Positions 11,147-21,378 of a stretch of DNA of 64,000 nucleotides are shown here, piece by piece. Each line of letters begins with the position of its first letter. Position 1 is the stretch's first letter. The position numbers were made by a program, and so were the translations under genes. Under the pieces are notes generated by a model. That model saw only the letters and a program-made list of their open reading frames with translations, was not told where the DNA came from and made no database searches. This stretch comes from Mesorhizobium sp. Pch-S. GTDB lineage: Bacteria; Pseudomonadota; Alphaproteobacteria; Rhizobiales; Rhizobiaceae. The stretch is from the NCBI RefSeq assembly GCF_004136315.1, contig NZ_CP029562.1:6533501-6597500 (forward strand), in the 5' to 3' direction.

Positions 11147-12091
11147 ATGAGCTCCACACCCAGACTTTTCGCAGCGGGTGGCGCGCATATCGACCGACGC
11201 GGCCAGGTCAGCGGTCCTTATGTACCGGCGGCTTCCAACCCCGGTACGATGCGCGAGGATGTCGGCGGCGGTGTTTTCAATGCACTGCGCACGGTCGTGC
11301 GACGGGGTGTCTCCGCCTCGCTGATGTCGGTGCGCGGTGGCGACACCGCAGGCGAGACGGTTGCCCGGACGATTACCCAGGCTGCCATCAAGGATCTTTC
11401 GGTCACCTTCCTCGATCGGGCCACGCCGAGCTACACCGCGATCCTCGACAGCGAAGGCGAGCTGGTGGTCGGCTTTGCCGACATGGGGCTCTACGACCTC
11501 GCCTTCCCGAAGCAGATGCGGCGCGCCAACATTCGCGGTGCGGTCGAGGCATCGGATGCGGTGCTCTGCGACGCGAATCTGCCAACCGCAGCGCTCGAAC
11601 GCCTGATGGCACTGGCCGCGGACCAGCCGGTCTTCGTCATCGCCATTTCACCGGCCAAGGTGGTGCGCCTCGCCTCGCTGTTCGAACGACCGACACTGGT
11701 GTTCATGAACCGGCGTGAGGCTGCGGCTCTGACCGGCCTTTCACGCGAAGCGACGGAGAGAGAGCTGGTGACGGGTCTGCGTGGCATTGGCATGCGCGGC
11801 GGCGTGGTCACGGCAGGAGATCGCCCTGCCCTCGGCTTCGACATGCACGGCGCCTTCGCGGTTTCGCCACCGCCGCCCAAAGCGGTGATCGACGTGACCG
11901 GCGCCGGCGATGCGCTGGCGGGGGCCACCACCGCGGCGCTGCTGCGCGGGTTGCCGCTGCGCGTCGCCTTGCGCGAAGGTGTGGCGGCAGCGGGGCTCGC
12001 CATCGAAAGCCCCCTCGCAGTACCCGACTTCAACCAGGCATCCTTTGCCGCAGCCCTGGCCCTTGTGCCGGAAGCGCGCGAAGTGGCATGA
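11147..12091 (+). CDS. psuK: PfkB family kinase, probable pseudouridine kinase
   Basis: A 314-residue ribokinase/PfkB-fold sugar kinase. The N-terminal AAGGAHIDRRGQ segment and the ATP-binding, catalytic motif DVTGAGDALAGATTAALLRG near residue 250 (Asp as base) are present. It is followed after 63 bases by a pseudouridine-5'-phosphate glycosidase gene. This pairing is the usual psuK-psuG arrangement, so the substrate is inferred to be pseudouridine, phosphorylated at the 5' position. The ATG at 11147 is chosen because the family N terminus begins just after it; the frame is open from 11087. It is divergent from recA. Confidence 0.82.
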   Translation: MSSTPRLFAAGGAHIDRRGQVSGPYVPAASNPGTMREDVGGGVFNALRTVVRRGVSASLMSVRGGDTAGETVARTITQAAIKDLSVTFLDRATPSYTAILDSEGELVVGFADMGLYDLAFPKQMRRANIRGAVEASDAVLCDANLPTAALERLMALAADQPVFVIAISPAKVVRLASLFERPTLVFMNRREAAALTGLSREATERELVTGLRGIGMRGGVVTAGDRPALGFDMHGAFAVSPPPPKAVIDVTGAGDALAGATTAALLRGLPLRVALREGVAAAGLAIESPLAVPDFNQASFAAALALVPEAREVA

Positions 12092-12154
12092 GGGCGGCAA
12101 TCCCATTCTTGAACGGCTGTTCGCGAACCGCGTGACGCCAACCGGAGACATCTC

Positions 12155-13072
12155 ATGATCCTCGAAACCGCCCGCCAGTACATCGACATCCACGCGCCCG
12201 TGGCAGAGGCGCTGAAGGCGGGCCGCCCGGTGGTGGCGCTGGAATCGACCATCATCACCCACGGCATGCCCTATCCCGACAATGGTGCGATGGCGGCCAA
12301 TGTCGAAAAGATCATTTCAGACGAAGGCGCGGTGCCGGCAACGATCGCGGTCGTCAACGGCCGTATCAAGATCGGGCTGTCCGATGGCGAGCGGGAATCG
12401 CTTGCCATGACCGGCGATGCGATGAAGCTGTCGCGCGCCGACTTTGCCTTCGCCGTCGCCGAAGGACGCACCGGCGGCACGACGGTCGCCGCCACCATGA
12501 TCGCGGCACATATGGCTGGCATCAGGGTGTTCGCCACCGGCGGCATCGGTGGCGTACACAAGGGCGCCGAAAAAAGCTTCGACATCTCGGCCGACCTCGA
12601 CGAGCTGGCACGTACGCCGGTCATCGTGGTGTCGGCCGGTGCGAAGGCCATCCTCGACATCGAAAAGACGCTGGAAGTGCTGGAAACGCGCGGCGTGCCG
12701 GTGATCGGCCATGGTTGCGAGACGATGCCGGCCTTCTGGTCGCGGCAATCGCCCTTCCGGGCACCGCTGACACTGGATGCACCCGAAAAGATCGCCAGAC
12801 TCTTCAAGACCCGCCAGGCGCTTGGTATCGATGGCGGTGTGCTGGTGGCCAATCCGGTGCCGGTAACCGACGAGATCCCCGCGGCCGAGATGGCCGGCTA
12901 TATCGAGGCTGCGCAGAAGGCGGCGGAAGCGCAGAACGTGACGGGCAAAGCCGTCACGCCATTCCTGCTCGGCAAGATCCTGGAACTCACCGGCGGCCGC
13001 AGTCTGAAGACCAACATCGCGCTGGTGGAAAACAACGCCCGCGTTGCGGCCCGGGTCGCCAAGGCCCTGTAG
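12155..13072 (+). CDS. psuG: Pseudouridine-5'-phosphate glycosidase
   Basis: A 305-residue PsuG/IndA-family enzyme. It cleaves the C-C glycosidic bond of pseudouridine 5'-phosphate to uracil and ribose 5-phosphate. Family landmarks are clear: ALESTIITHGMPYP at residues 28-41, GRTGGTTVAATM, TGGIGGVHKGAE with the active-site Lys, and PAFWSRQSPF. Manganese-binding acidic residues are in the usual places. With the kinase upstream it forms a complete two-step pseudouridine salvage route from RNA turnover. Confidence 0.95.
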   Translation: MILETARQYIDIHAPVAEALKAGRPVVALESTIITHGMPYPDNGAMAANVEKIISDEGAVPATIAVVNGRIKIGLSDGERESLAMTGDAMKLSRADFAFAVAEGRTGGTTVAATMIAAHMAGIRVFATGGIGGVHKGAEKSFDISADLDELARTPVIVVSAGAKAILDIEKTLEVLETRGVPVIGHGCETMPAFWSRQSPFRAPLTLDAPEKIARLFKTRQALGIDGGVLVANPVPVTDEIPAAEMAGYIEAAQKAAEAQNVTGKAVTPFLLGKILELTGGRSLKTNIALVENNARVAARVAKAL

Positions 13073-13165
13073 AAAAGGTCATCAGCTTCCCCGCCCTCAC
13101 CTTCCCTCTGGCACGCAAGTGTGGTGACGATGTCCCGGGCGGGATGGCGAAGGAATGAGGACAGA

Positions 13166-13585
13166 ATGCCGATCAAGGGAAAATTGACCGTCGTTGCGGT
13201 GAGCATCGCGACGCTGTTCGCGGGCGTTGCGAATGGCCAGGCAGCGACCAAATGCACGGCCTATGAGCAGCAGGTGGCCAGGCAGATCAAGGAAGGCAAA
13301 GCCTTCCTGAAGCAGGAAAGCTTCAAGAAGTGGATTGACGACGCCCTGCAGAGCAAGGCGCCCTACAACAAGAAGCCCTATACCGCCTACAGCAAATGGT
13401 ATACCCGGTTCGACACGCTGGGCTCGATGGGAGCGGAAACGGAAAACGTCAAATTCCTTGAAAACCACGGCTTTACGGCTTCAGCCGCTTATTCCGTGTT
13501 TCAAGGCTATGCCCTCAACGGCAAGCTGACATCCGATGTCGACATCGATTTCGAAAAGAAGATGAACGCCTTTTCCTGCGGCTGA
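13166..13585 (+). CDS. Hypothetical exported protein
   Basis: A 139-residue protein with a Sec-type signal peptide (hydrophobic residues 6-22, cleavage probably after GQA-A). The mature part is small and basic, with two Cys residues, one near the mature N terminus and one at the penultimate position, that could form a disulfide. It is rich in Lys, Tyr and Phe. I do not recognise the family. The ATG at 13166 follows GAGGACAGA. It is convergent with the TfoX-like gene. Confidence 0.7.
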   Translation: MPIKGKLTVVAVSIATLFAGVANGQAATKCTAYEQQVARQIKEGKAFLKQESFKKWIDDALQSKAPYNKKPYTAYSKWYTRFDTLGSMGAETENVKFLENHGFTASAAYSVFQGYALNGKLTSDVDIDFEKKMNAFSCG

Positions 13586-13613
13586 TTTGTCTTTCCAGGC
13601 TGGCTTCCTCGTC

Positions 13614-13937
13614 TCACTTTCCCGAGCGCAAGCCGGCCTGATAGGATTTCCTGGCCCAGGAAGCCATTTCGTCCGCGTCGTCGGCAGCGCCATCCGGCAG
13701 TGTCCAATACGGCATCGCCACCTGCTTGCCGTGGCGCGAGCCGACATAGGTCCATTGCGTGCAGCCGGCCGCGTCGAATTCACGGCCGAGCTCGGCATCG
13801 CCCTTCAGCATCAGCTCGCCGCGCAATTCGACGGCCACGATGACACCTTCGAAATAGATGCCCTTGCCGCCGAACAGACGGCGGATGCTGACCGGGCCCA
13901 GGCCAGAGAAAAGGTCGGAAATCGCGTCATTGTCCAT
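13614..13937 (-). CDS. TfoX/Sxy N-terminal domain protein
   Basis: A 107-residue single-domain protein matching the TfoX N-terminal domain: ISDLFSGLGPVSIRRLFGGKGIYFEGVIVAVE at the start, then LMLKGDAE and the aromatic VAMPYWTLPD. Proteobacterial Sxy/TfoX coactivates competence genes with CRP, but short rhizobial relatives have no proven role, so no competence function is claimed. It is a normal length for the single-domain group. Confidence 0.85.
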   Translation of the reverse strand: MDNDAISDLFSGLGPVSIRRLFGGKGIYFEGVIVAVELRGELMLKGDAELGREFDAAGCTQWTYVGSRHGKQVAMPYWTLPDGAADDADEMASWARKSYQAGLRSGK

Positions 13938-13960
13938 GGCTTGATCCTGTCACGAACCCC

Positions 13961-14061
13961 AGAGCAATTCCAGGAAAAGCGGCCAACGGTTTTCCGTCCG
14001 GGATTGCATCAAAACAAAGAGTTAGAGCGGTTCCGCGTTTCCATGAAAAATGCAACCGCTC
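13961..14061. repeat. Palindromic intergenic mosaic repeat, copy A (reverse orientation)
   Basis: About 100 bases built of two palindromic modules, one with AGAGCAATTCCAGGAAAA near CGGTTTTCCGTCCGGGATTG and one with AGAGCGGTTCCGCGTTTCC. It matches copies at 15634, 24850 and 34759 in reverse complement. It fills the gap between the tfoX-like gene and the GFA gene. Confidence 0.85.
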
Positions 14062-14141
14062 ATAACGGCGCAACCAAAGTTCTCCTGACAGGTTTCGTCC
14101 GCAAAGCGTGTAGGATTCAGGCAAAGAACGAGGAAACGATC

Positions 14142-14639
14142 ATGCCCATGCTTCTCCAAGGCTCCTGCCGTTGCGGCGCAGTTCGCTTCGAAGTCGAAAG
14201 CCACACACCGGCACCCTATCAGCTCTGCTATTGCTCGATCTGCCGCAAGCAGCAGGGCGGCGGCGGATACGCGATCAACCTCGGGGCCACTTCAGCAACG
14301 CTGCAGATCACCGGCAAGGAAAACCTCGGTGTCTATCGCGCCGAGATCCAGGACGACGAACGCCCTGTGTGCGAGACCTCCACGGGCGAACGCAATTTCT
14401 GCAAGAACTGCGGTTCGGCACTGTGGCTTTACGATCCGACCTGGCCGGAACTCGTGCATCCATTCGCATCGGCGGTGGATACGGAACTGCCTGAGCCGCC
14501 GGAACGCACGCATTTGATGCTGAAGTACAAGAGCAGCTGGGTCGAGCCCGAGATCCGCGACGGCGACAAGGTCTTCGATCTGTATCCTGAGGAATCGATT
14601 GCCGACTGGCATCGAAGAACCGGAATGTGGGTGGAGTGA
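14142..14639 (+). CDS. GFA-like (CENP-V/GFA domain) zinc protein
   Basis: A 165-residue protein of the glutathione-dependent formaldehyde-activating (GFA) fold family. Cysteine pairs typical of the two zinc sites are visible: GSCRCGAVRFEV (residues 7-18), CYCSICRKQQGG (about 29-40) and FCKNCGSALW (about 88-97). Most relatives have no proven enzyme activity, so a formaldehyde role is not assumed. The ATG at 14142 follows AGGAAACG; the longer open frame from 13587 runs through the repeat and is rejected. Confidence 0.88.
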   Translation: MPMLLQGSCRCGAVRFEVESHTPAPYQLCYCSICRKQQGGGGYAINLGATSATLQITGKENLGVYRAEIQDDERPVCETSTGERNFCKNCGSALWLYDPTWPELVHPFASAVDTELPEPPERTHLMLKYKSSWVEPEIRDGDKVFDLYPEESIADWHRRTGMWVE

Positions 14640-14698
14640 GACACCTGCGGTGAGGCTGCGAGCCGACCGGCTCTCCGCTGTAAATCTCCGGGGCACTG

Positions 14699-15187
14699 TC
14701 AGTTTTCGCTGGCGAAATCCTCGAGTGCCTGTCCCTTAAGGCGAAAGAACACTTTTTCTTCTTCACGCGAGGCACCGGTTTCGTCATAGAAAGCGAGCAG
14801 CCGGGCATTGCCCCTGTCCGCGGTCCAGTCGACGCGCGAGAGACCGCGCGTCACCGCAAGGCGGGCAAGCGCGCGCAAAAGCGACTTGCCGGCGCCGCTG
14901 CCGCGCACGGCCTCCAGGACGAACAGGTCCTTGAGGAACAGCCCGCCCTTCAATCCCGGGCCGGGGTAGATGGTGGAGAATGTGGCAAAACCGATCAGGC
15001 GATCGGTTTCAGCGACGAGGATCTCAACACCGGCCGGGAGGCTGGCGAGGTCTGCCAGGATGGCCTCCCTCGCAGGGCATGGCACACGATAGTGCTGCTG
15101 CATCGCCTCGAAGAGGGCGGCAAGCTGCGCGTGGTCGGCAGGACGATGCGGCCGGACAGAGATCACGCCCGCATCAGTCGAATTCAT
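14699..15187 (-). CDS. GNAT family N-acetyltransferase
   Basis: A 162-residue acetyl-CoA-dependent acyltransferase of the GNAT fold. Motif A is visible as LFVLEAVRGSGAGKSLLRALARLA (about residues 88-111), with the pyrophosphate-binding RGSGAG loop, and the C-terminal strand as DWTADRGNARLLAFYDETGA. It resembles spermidine/diamine or amino-acid acetyltransferase groups; the substrate is not assigned. It starts 14 bases after sufA on the same strand and may be the last gene of the SUF transcript. Confidence 0.88.
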   Translation of the reverse strand: MNSTDAGVISVRPHRPADHAQLAALFEAMQQHYRVPCPAREAILADLASLPAGVEILVAETDRLIGFATFSTIYPGPGLKGGLFLKDLFVLEAVRGSGAGKSLLRALARLAVTRGLSRVDWTADRGNARLLAFYDETGASREEEKVFFRLKGQALEDFASEN

Positions 15188-15200
15188 TGCAGCAAAAATC

Positions 15201-15587
15201 TCAGGCGGCGCTTTGAGCGCGGGCCTCGGCCAACGCCTTGAGGTCGGCTGGCTTTAATTCCACCGACTCGCCGCAGCCACAAGCCGAAGACTGGTTCGGG
15301 TTGCGGAAGGTGAAACCGGTGCGCAGCGTCGTGCGCTCGAAATCCATCTCGGTGCCGAACAGGAACAACGCAGCTTCGGGCGCAACGTAGACATGCGCGC
15401 CGTCACGCTCGACATGATCGTCCTTGGCGTTCGGTTCGGTCACCAGATCGACCGTGTATTCCATACCCGCGCAGCCGCCCTTCTTGATGCCGAGACGAAT
15501 GCCTTGCGCGTTCTCGCGCGTGGCCATGATCTCGCGCACGCGCTCGGCGGCTTTGTCGGTCATTGAGATGACGGCGAAGCGTCCCAT
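15201..15587 (-). CDS. sufA: SufA/IscA family A-type Fe-S carrier
   Basis: A 128-residue A-type carrier that receives iron-sulfur clusters from the SufBCD scaffold and passes them to apo-proteins. The three cluster ligands are present: C39 in KKGGCAGM, and C103 and C105 in SSACGCGESV. The ATG at 15587 has GGAG six bases upstream; an in-frame GTG at 15605 is less likely. It is the last suf gene, 188 bases after sufT, with repeat copy B in between. Confidence 0.95.
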   Translation of the reverse strand: MGRFAVISMTDKAAERVREIMATRENAQGIRLGIKKGGCAGMEYTVDLVTEPNAKDDHVERDGAHVYVAPEAALFLFGTEMDFERTTLRTGFTFRNPNQSSACGCGESVELKPADLKALAEARAQSAA

Positions 15588-15633
15588 GTCATTCTCCAGT
15601 TTCACGCAGGTTCAAGGCCTGCGGAACGAGGCC

Positions 15634-15733
15634 AGAGCGTTTCCGTTTTTCACGGAAACGCGGAAACACTCTGGCTTTGTTTCTACGCAATTCCGGACGG
15701 AAAACCGCTGTGCACTTTTCCTGGAATTGCTCC
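15634..15733. repeat. Palindromic intergenic mosaic repeat, copy B
   Basis: About 100 bases: AGAGCGTTTCCG with its inverted CGGAAACG, then the second module (AATTCCGGACGGAAAACCG ... CTGGAATTGCTC). It is the same family as copies A, C and D and lies between sufT and sufA inside the operon. Confidence 0.87.
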
Positions 15734-15775
15734 AGCTATAAGATGGTGAAGTTTTCGCAGCCATGCAAGACGGGC

Positions 15776-16168
15776 TTAATACCACCCCACCGCAACCTGA
15801 GCCTCTTCCGACATGCGGTCGGGTGTCCATGGCGGATCGAACACCATCTTGACCTCGACGCCCGAAACGCCTTCCACGGTGCCGACGGCATTTTCGACCC
15901 AGCCTGGCATCTCACCGGCCACCGGGCAGCCGGGCGCGGTCAGTGTCATGTCAATCTTGACCGTGCGGTCGTCCTCGATGTCGATCTTGTAGACCAGACC
16001 GAGTTCGTAGATGTCGGCCGGGATTTCCGGATCGTAGACCGTCTTCAGCGCCGAAACGATGTCATCCGTGATGCGCGCCAGTTCGTCTGCGGGAATTGCC
16101 GAAACGGGACCGCTCTCGGCTGGCACCGCCTGAGGCGTCTCTGTTTCAGTGATCGCGGCGTCTTCCAT
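15776..16168 (-). CDS. sufT: SufT/MIP18-type Fe-S assembly protein (DUF59)
   Basis: A 130-residue protein whose last 100 residues form the DUF59/MIP18 domain: IVSALKTVYDPEIPADIYELGLVYKIDI (with the DPEIPADIYELGL signature) and LTAPGCPVAGEMPG with a single Cys. SufT-type proteins help Fe-S cluster maturation under high demand. In Agrobacterium the equivalent gene is called sufX. The ATG at 16168 is 5 bases after the sufS stop; the longer open frame overlaps sufS and is rejected. Confidence 0.93.
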   Translation of the reverse strand: MEDAAITETETPQAVPAESGPVSAIPADELARITDDIVSALKTVYDPEIPADIYELGLVYKIDIEDDRTVKIDMTLTAPGCPVAGEMPGWVENAVGTVEGVSGVEVKMVFDPPWTPDRMSEEAQVAVGWY

Positions 16169-16173
16169 GGCTC

Positions 16174-17418
16174 TTACCCGAAGAATTTCCGTGCTTTTTC
16201 CAGCGCCTCGACAAGCGCGTCGACCTCGGCGCGTGTGTTGTACATGCCGAAGGATGCCCTGCATGTGGAGGTCACGCCGAAGCGTTTCAACAGTGGCTGC
16301 GCACAATGCGTGCCTGCGCGCACGGCTACACCCTGTCTGTCGATCACCATCGAGACGTCATGGGCGTGGATGCCCTTGAGCTCGAAGGAGATTATGGCGC
16401 CCTTGTCGGGCGCATCGCCGAAAATGCGCAGCGAGTTGATCGACCGCAGCCGCTCATGCGCGTAGGCCTTCAAGTCAGCCTCGTGCGCAGCGATGCGCTC
16501 GCGACCGATCGATTCCATATATTCGAGCGCGGCACCAAGGCCGATCGCCTGCACGATCGGCGGCGTGCCGGCCTCGAAACGGTGCGGCGGATCGTTGTAG
16601 GTGACGATATCCTCCGTCACCTCTTCAATCATCTCGCCACCGCCCATGAAGGGCCGCATGGCCTCTAGTCGCTCCTTCTTGCCATAGAGTACACCGATGC
16701 CGGACGGACCGTAGACCTTGTGGCCGGTGAAGACGAAGAAATCGCAGTCGAGATCCTGCACGTCGATCGGCATGTGCACGGCGCTCTGGCTGCCGTCGAC
16801 CAGGACCGGAATGCCGCGCTGATGAGCGATGCGGCAGATTTCCTTGATCGGTGTCACCGTGCCCAGCGCGTTCGACATCTGGGTGATGGCGACGAGCCTG
16901 GTGCGATCGGTCAGCCGCTTTTCGAATTCCTCGATGTGGAACGCCCCCAGATCGTCCACCGGCACCCAGACCAGCCTGGCGCCCTGGCGCTCGCGGATGA
17001 AATGCCACGGCACGATGTTGGAATGGTGCTCCATGATGGAGAGCACGATCTCGTCGCCTTCGCCGATGTTCGGCATGCCCCAGCCATATGCAACCGTGTT
17101 GATGGCGGCGGTGGTGTTGGAGGTGAAGACGATGTTGTCGGTACTCGGCGCATTCAGGAACCGTCGCACCGTTTCACGCGCTTTTTCATAGGCATCGGTG
17201 GCGGCGTTCGACAGGAAGTGCAGGCCGCGATGGACGTTGGCATATTCCTGCGAATAGGCGTGCTGGACGGCGTCCAGCACCGCCTGCGGCTTCTGCGCCG
17301 AAGCGCCGTTGTCGAGATAGACCAGCGGCTTGCCATAGACTTCGCGCGACAGAATCGGGAAGTCGCGGCGGATCGCTTCGACATCATAAGGGGCAGCGGT
17401 GTTCAGCACATTATCCAT
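16174..17418 (-). CDS. sufS: Group II cysteine desulfurase SufS
   Basis: A 414-residue PLP enzyme that removes sulfur from cysteine as a persulfide for cluster assembly. The PLP lysine is in FVFTGHKVYGPSGIGVLYGK, preceded by the DGSQSAVHMPIDVQ aspartate segment. The catalytic Cys sits in VRAGTHCAQPLLKRF near residue 365, as in group II SufS. Length is normal. It corresponds to sufS1 of the Agrobacterium sufS2BCDS1XA operon and is 111 bases after the sufD reading frame, separated by an inverted repeat. Confidence 0.96.
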   Translation of the reverse strand: MDNVLNTAAPYDVEAIRRDFPILSREVYGKPLVYLDNGASAQKPQAVLDAVQHAYSQEYANVHRGLHFLSNAATDAYEKARETVRRFLNAPSTDNIVFTSNTTAAINTVAYGWGMPNIGEGDEIVLSIMEHHSNIVPWHFIRERQGARLVWVPVDDLGAFHIEEFEKRLTDRTRLVAITQMSNALGTVTPIKEICRIAHQRGIPVLVDGSQSAVHMPIDVQDLDCDFFVFTGHKVYGPSGIGVLYGKKERLEAMRPFMGGGEMIEEVTEDIVTYNDPPHRFEAGTPPIVQAIGLGAALEYMESIGRERIAAHEADLKAYAHERLRSINSLRIFGDAPDKGAIISFELKGIHAHDVSMVIDRQGVAVRAGTHCAQPLLKRFGVTSTCRASFGMYNTRAEVDALVEALEKARKFFG

Positions 17419-17429
17419 TTCTAATCAGA

Positions 17430-17507
17430 AGTGAGTAGTCAGTAGCGAGCTAGTCAGTGTAACGGGCCTGAAGTCCGCATATGCTCTCTCACGACTGACT
17501 ACTCACT
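17430..17507. repeat. 14-bp inverted repeat between sufD and sufS
   Basis: AGTGAGTAGTCAGT (17430-17443) is exactly complementary to ACTGACTACTCACT (17494-17507), with 50 bases between. Extra partial copies (TAGTCAGT at 17451, CTACTCAC at 17513) lie nearby. In RNA this makes a long stem-loop inside the suf transcript. Confidence 0.85.
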
Positions 17508-17529
17508 AATCCCTACTCACTATCTCTCA

Positions 17530-18797
17530 CTACCCGTGCGTCGCGAACCACTCGTCGAGCTTGCCTTCCAGCGTCTCGACGATCTGCTCGTCTTCCAGTT
17601 CCTCGATCACTTCCGCGACAAAGGCCTTCACCAGCAGACCACGCGCGGTCTTTTCATCGATGCCGCGCGCCATCAGATAGAAGAGATGGCCGTGGTCGAT
17701 CTCGGTGACGGTGGCGCCATGGCCGCACTGGACGTCGTCGGCGAAGATCTCCAGTTCCGGCTTGGTCGAGAACTCGCCATCGTCCGACAACAGCAAGGTG
17801 TTGCAGGCCATCTTTGCATCGGTCTTCTGCGCATATTGATGCACGTTGATGCGGCCCTGGAAAACACCACGCGCCTTGCCGGTGACAACGTTGCGGATCA
17901 CCTCCGTCGACGTGGTGTGCGGCACCGCATGGTCGAGCACCATGGTCACATCGGTGTGGGTATCGCCGGCCAGAAGATTGACGCCGCGCAGCTTGAAATC
18001 GGCGCCTTCACCCCTGGTTGCCACGACGACTTCCTGCCGCACCAGCTTGCCGCCGGCATTCATGAAGAACAAGGTGAGCTTGGCATCCTTGCCGATCCAG
18101 GCCTTGAACTGGGCGAGATGCGAAGCCGTTTCCGGCTGCTCCTGCACGATCAGCCAGGTCGCTTCCGCACCCTCATCCAGCGTCAGCTGGCTGACGGACG
18201 AGGTGAGCGCTGCGCCTTCACCGGTCTGGCGCTCGACGATGACCGCCTTGGCGCCTTTGCCGATACGAACCGGCAGCCGGATATGGCTCTGGCCGCCAGC
18301 TGTACATTCTGTAGTTCGATCGGCTTTTCCAGTTCGATCCCGTCGGCGATGTCGACAAACACGCCGTCGGCGACGAAAGCCGTGTTGAGCGCGCCGATGG
18401 CATCGTCAGCGCCATAAAGATCGAGCGCCGGCGCAAAGCTGCCGTCGGTCAACTTGTCCGACAGCCGGGCGAACGAGACACCTTCGACCGTCGGGAACTT
18501 GGTCGTCGACGCACCATTCAGCACCGAAACCACCGTCGAGCCTTCGATCACCGCGGCAATCGGCTTGGCGTTCGCCGATGCATCGAATCCCGGCACGGCA
18601 GGCAGCAAGGTGCGCAGATTGGTGTAGTGCCAGCTTTCGATACGCTTGGTCGGCAGGCCGCCCTTCAGCGCCTCGATGGCGTTGTCGCGGCGAACCATGA
18701 CCTCGCCATCGCCCGGCAGCAGCGACTGCCGCTCACCGAAGGCATCGATCAGCGCCGTCTCGGCCTGTGTCAGCTGCGGTTGAACATGTGCATTCAT
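17530..18797 (-). pseudogene. sufD: SufD, reading frame broken by an apparent 1-nt deletion
   Basis: SufD is the partner of SufB and SufC in the Fe-S scaffold complex and is normally one protein of about 420 residues. Here the N-terminal half (start 18797, MNAHVQPQLTQAETALIDAF) and the C-terminal half (to 17530, with GRINVHQYAQKTDAKMACNTLLLSDDGEFSTKPELEIFADDVQCGHGATV) lie in different frames. The first frame stays SufD-like up to ELQNVQLAA. The next frame continues with QSHIRLPVRIGKGAKAVIVE. One missing G in the run at 18291-18296 (minus-strand GCGGCCAG) explains the break. The catalytic/assembly Cys and His region is intact in the second half. As suf genes are usually essential in rhizobia, an assembly error is as likely as a true mutation. 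Confidence 0.88.
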
Positions 18798-18807
18798 GAC
18801 AGTTCCC

Positions 18808-19563
18808 TCACGCAGCCTCGCCGATCACGCCGGCATAACCATTGGCTTCCAGATCGAGCGCCAGCGATTTGTCACCCGACTTGATGACCTGGCCCTTGTA
18901 GAGAACGTGCACGCTGTCCGGCACGATGTGCTCGAGCAGGCGCTGGTAGTGGGTGATGACAAGGAAGGCTCGGTCGGGCGAACGCAACGCGTTGACACCG
19001 TCGGAGACGATCTTCAGCGCGTCGATGTCGAGGCCGGAGTCGGTTTCGTCGAGCACGCACAGCTTCGGCTCGAGCAGCTTCATCTGCAGGATCTCTGCGC
19101 GCTTCTTCTCGCCGCCGGAGAAGCCGACATTGAGCGGACGCTTCAGCATGGCGATGTCCATGTTGAGCGAAGCCGCGGCTTCCTTCACCCGCTTCAAAAA
19201 TTCCGGCACCTTCAGCGGCTCCTCGCCACGCGCCTTGCGCTGGGCATTCATGGCCACCTTCAGGAATTCCATCGTCGCCACGCCCGGTATCTCCATCGGA
19301 TACTGGAACGCGAGGAAGATGCCGGATGCGGCGCGCTCGGCCGGATCCATCTCCAGGATCGACTCGCCATTGTAGAGGATGTCGCCTTCGGTGACCTCAT
19401 AGTCCTCGCGACCGGCGAGGATGTAGGACAAGGTCGACTTGCCGGAGCCGTTCGGGCCCATGATGGCGGCGACTTCGCCCTTGTTCACCGTCAGGTTCAG
19501 GCCGCGAATGATCTCGGTGCCGTCATCGGCGATGCGGGCATGCAGGTTCTTGATCTCAAGCAT
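18808..19563 (-). CDS. sufC: SufC, ATPase of the SufBCD scaffold
   Basis: A 251-residue ABC-type ATPase that powers the SufBC2D Fe-S scaffold. Walker A is GPNGSGKST (residues 36-44), the ABC signature FSGGEKKR, and Walker B LCVLDETDSGLDIDAL with the Suf-specific ETDSGLD. It ends 10 bases before sufD begins. The upstream neighbour is not sufB directly but a small membrane-protein gene. Confidence 0.97.
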   Translation of the reverse strand: MLEIKNLHARIADDGTEIIRGLNLTVNKGEVAAIMGPNGSGKSTLSYILAGREDYEVTEGDILYNGESILEMDPAERAASGIFLAFQYPMEIPGVATMEFLKVAMNAQRKARGEEPLKVPEFLKRVKEAAASLNMDIAMLKRPLNVGFSGGEKKRAEILQMKLLEPKLCVLDETDSGLDIDALKIVSDGVNALRSPDRAFLVITHYQRLLEHIVPDSVHVLYKGQVIKSGDKSLALDLEANGYAGVIGEAA

Positions 19564-19588
19564 CTTCTTACCTTCAAATTCAGTTTCT

Positions 19589-19848
19589 TCACCGCGTATT
19601 GCCGCGGTCAGTCACCCTTGAGATGCCGGAGACCAACGGTCCCATCACAAGCATCCCGACAAAAAAACCACCAGCACCGATTGCAGCTGTATAGCCGCCA
19701 AGCGCCTTGAGTTCCGACCAACCGCCTATCGCACCAATTAGTGCCAAAACGGCTCCGCCAATTGCAGCAATTAAGAGCAAGCCCAAGACACCAAGAATTG
19801 CCCACTCTATCGTGTTGACAATTCGGTAGAGCTTGGGCTCAGCGCTCA

Positions 19849-19849
<1 letters not shown>
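19589..19849 (-). CDS. Small membrane protein inserted in the suf operon
   Basis: An 86-residue protein with two or three hydrophobic segments (about residues 14-40 and 52-74) separated by GGWSELKALGGY. It starts with GTG whose first base is the last base of the sufB TAG stop, so translation is probably coupled to sufB. It ends 25 bases before sufC. Base composition is visibly AT-richer than its suf neighbours. I do not recognise the family, and no such gene sits here in the well-known suf operons. Function unknown. Confidence 0.65.

Positions 19850-21378
<1,529 letters not shown>

Noticed and set aside
13614..13937. Competence regulator tfoX/sxy
   Set aside because: Only the N-terminal domain is present and no competence genes are nearby, so the name of the domain is given but not the function.
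17430..17520. CRISPR-like short repeats between sufD and sufS
   Set aside because: The repeats are inverted and irregular, with no spacers of even length and no cas genes.
18245..18310. Programmed ribosomal frameshift in sufD
   Set aside because: No X-XXY-YYZ slippery site with a downstream structure is visible; a simple one-base deletion explains the break.
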